Shown piece after piece: positions 23,400 through 24,250 of a DNA stretch of 24,250 nt. The notes under the pieces are model-generated. The model had not been told where the DNA came from. It made no database searches and saw only the letters and a program-made list of their open reading frames with translations. The translations under genes and the position numbers were made by a program. Positions within the stretch are counted from its first letter, which is position 1; each line of letters begins with the position of its first letter. Source of the stretch: an uncultured Olsenella sp. (lineage in GTDB: Bacteria > Actinomycetota > Coriobacteriia > Coriobacteriales > Atopobiaceae); assembly GCA_959598545.1 (NCBI GenBank), contig CAUGFC010000015.1:1-24250 (forward strand). The letters run 5' to 3'.

Positions 23400-23443
23400 G
23401 GGGTGCGGTCGCAGCTCACAGGGCCGCGGCCGCGCCCCTTTTT
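23400..23443 (+). terminator. Intrinsic terminator or attenuator between gap and pgk
   Basis: GGGGTGCGGTCGC (23400-23412) pairs over 13 bp with GCGGCCGCGCCCC (23426-23438), with only two G-U wobbles and a 13-nt loop, followed immediately by five T (23439-23443). This is the best intrinsic terminator in the window. It lies between gap and pgk, so it may reduce pgk relative to gap expression rather than separate them completely. Confidence 0.8.
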
Positions 23444-23469
23444 CGCAGGAACCCGTCAAAGGAGTGAAC

Positions 23470-24250
23470 ATGGCCTTCACCAAGAAGACCGTCCGTGACG
23501 CCGACGTCGCGGGCAAGCGCGTCCTCATGCGCGTTGACTTCAACGTCCCCCTGAAGGACGGTGTCGTCACCGACGACACCCGCGTCCGCGCCGCCATCCC
23601 CACGATCGAGTATCTCAAGGACAAGGGCGCCAAGATCATCCTCATGAGCCACCTCGGCCGCCCCAAGGGCGACGGCCCCGAGCCCCAGTTCTCCCTCAAG
23701 CCGGCCGCCGACAAGCTCGCCGAGCTCACCGGCTATGACGTGAAGTTCGTCGACGACACCTACGGCGAGAAGGCCAAGGCCGCCGTGGACGCGCTGCAGG
23801 ACGGCGAGATTCTCGTCCTCGAGAACGTCCGCTTTGACAAGCGCGAGAAGAAGAACGACCCCGAGATCGCCAAGATCCTCGCCTCCTACGGCGACATCTT
23901 CGTGCTCGACGCCTTCGGCACCGCGCACCGCGCCCAGGGCTCCGTGGTCGGCCCCGCCGCGTATCTCCCCGCCTACGCCGGCTTCCTGCTCGAGAAGGAG
24001 GTCGACACCCTGACGTCGATCTTCGCCGAGCCCGAGCGTCCCTTCGTCGCCATCGTCGGCGGCTCCAAGGTGTCCTCCAAGATCGGCGTCCTCGACCACC
24101 TGATCGACTCCGCCGACACCCTCATCATCGGCGGCGGCATGGCCTACACCTTCTTCCTCGCCCAGGGCATGAGCGTGGGCCTGTCCCTCAAGGAGGAGGA
24201 CTGGGTCGAGCGCGCCGGCGAGATGCTGAAGAAGGCCGAGGAGAAGGGCG
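23470..24250 (+). CDS. pgk: Phosphoglycerate kinase (3' end missing)
   Basis: Glycolytic kinase transferring phosphate from 1,3-bisphosphoglycerate to ADP. The frame is open from ATG at 23470 to the window end, covering 260 of roughly 400 residues, which includes the whole N-terminal substrate domain. Visible motifs: RVDFNVPL (~21-28), SHLGRPKG (~59-66), ENVRF (~118-122), LDAFGTAHRAQGS, and GGSKVSSKIGVLDHL at the start of the nucleotide domain. The ATG has AAAGGAG before it. In related genomes tpiA follows; that cannot be seen here. Confidence 0.97.
   Translation, partial: MAFTKKTVRDADVAGKRVLMRVDFNVPLKDGVVTDDTRVRAAIPTIEYLKDKGAKIILMSHLGRPKGDGPEPQFSLKPAADKLAELTGYDVKFVDDTYGEKAKAAVDALQDGEILVLENVRFDKREKKNDPEIAKILASYGDIFVLDAFGTAHRAQGSVVGPAAYLPAYAGFLLEKEVDTLTSIFAEPERPFVAIVGGSKVSSKIGVLDHLIDSADTLIIGGGMAYTFFLAQGMSVGLSLKEEDWVERAGEMLKKAEEKG

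Overview
This is a high-GC, tightly packed chromosomal segment. The gene content and protein style suggest an actinobacterium of the class Coriobacteriia, probably close to Olsenella/Atopobiaceae. The basis is the conserved uvrC, rapZ, whiA, gap, pgk order, an actinobacterial-type RapZ with a Lys-to-Arg Walker A change, and a D-aspartate racemase/ligase pair of the kind used for Lys-D-Asp cell-wall bridges. The taxonomic call is inference; there is no rRNA in the window.

Layout. Positions 1-2599 hold the C-terminal three quarters of uvrA and a ybaK-type deacylase. Positions 2596-3691 (minus strand) hold a probable toxin-antitoxin pair and an unrecognised acidic protein. Positions 3997-12109 (plus strand) carry histidine biosynthesis: a fused hisZ-hisG, then hisD, hisC, hisB, hisH and hisA, most joined by 4-nt stop/start overlaps. 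A 428-bp gap with an inverted repeat array follows, then hisF, hisI and hisE. A histidinol-phosphate phosphatase is not in the window. Positions 12106-14066 (minus) hold an aspartate racemase and an ATP-grasp D-aspartate ligase, divergent from murJ (lipid II flippase). Positions 15951-23373 (plus) hold uvrC, nanE, a Gfo/Idh/MocA oxidoreductase, a second repeat array, rapZ, whiA and gap. A terminator-like hairpin separates gap from pgk, which runs off the end.

How the genes work together. The his genes cover all ring-forming and late steps of histidine synthesis except histidinol-phosphate dephosphorylation. The racemase, ligase and MurJ together would make D-Asp, attach it to a peptidoglycan precursor and flip lipid II. 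UvrA and UvrC belong to nucleotide excision repair. GapA and Pgk are consecutive steps of lower glycolysis.

The most unusual signal is a pair of intergenic arrays (10172-10397 and 19862-20098). Their sequences differ but their architecture is nearly the same: two direct ~23-24 bp repeats at a 40- or 42-bp period, a core of about 100 bp, then the same two repeats inverted at the same period. Total lengths are 226 and 237 bp. No family assignment could be made from sequence alone.
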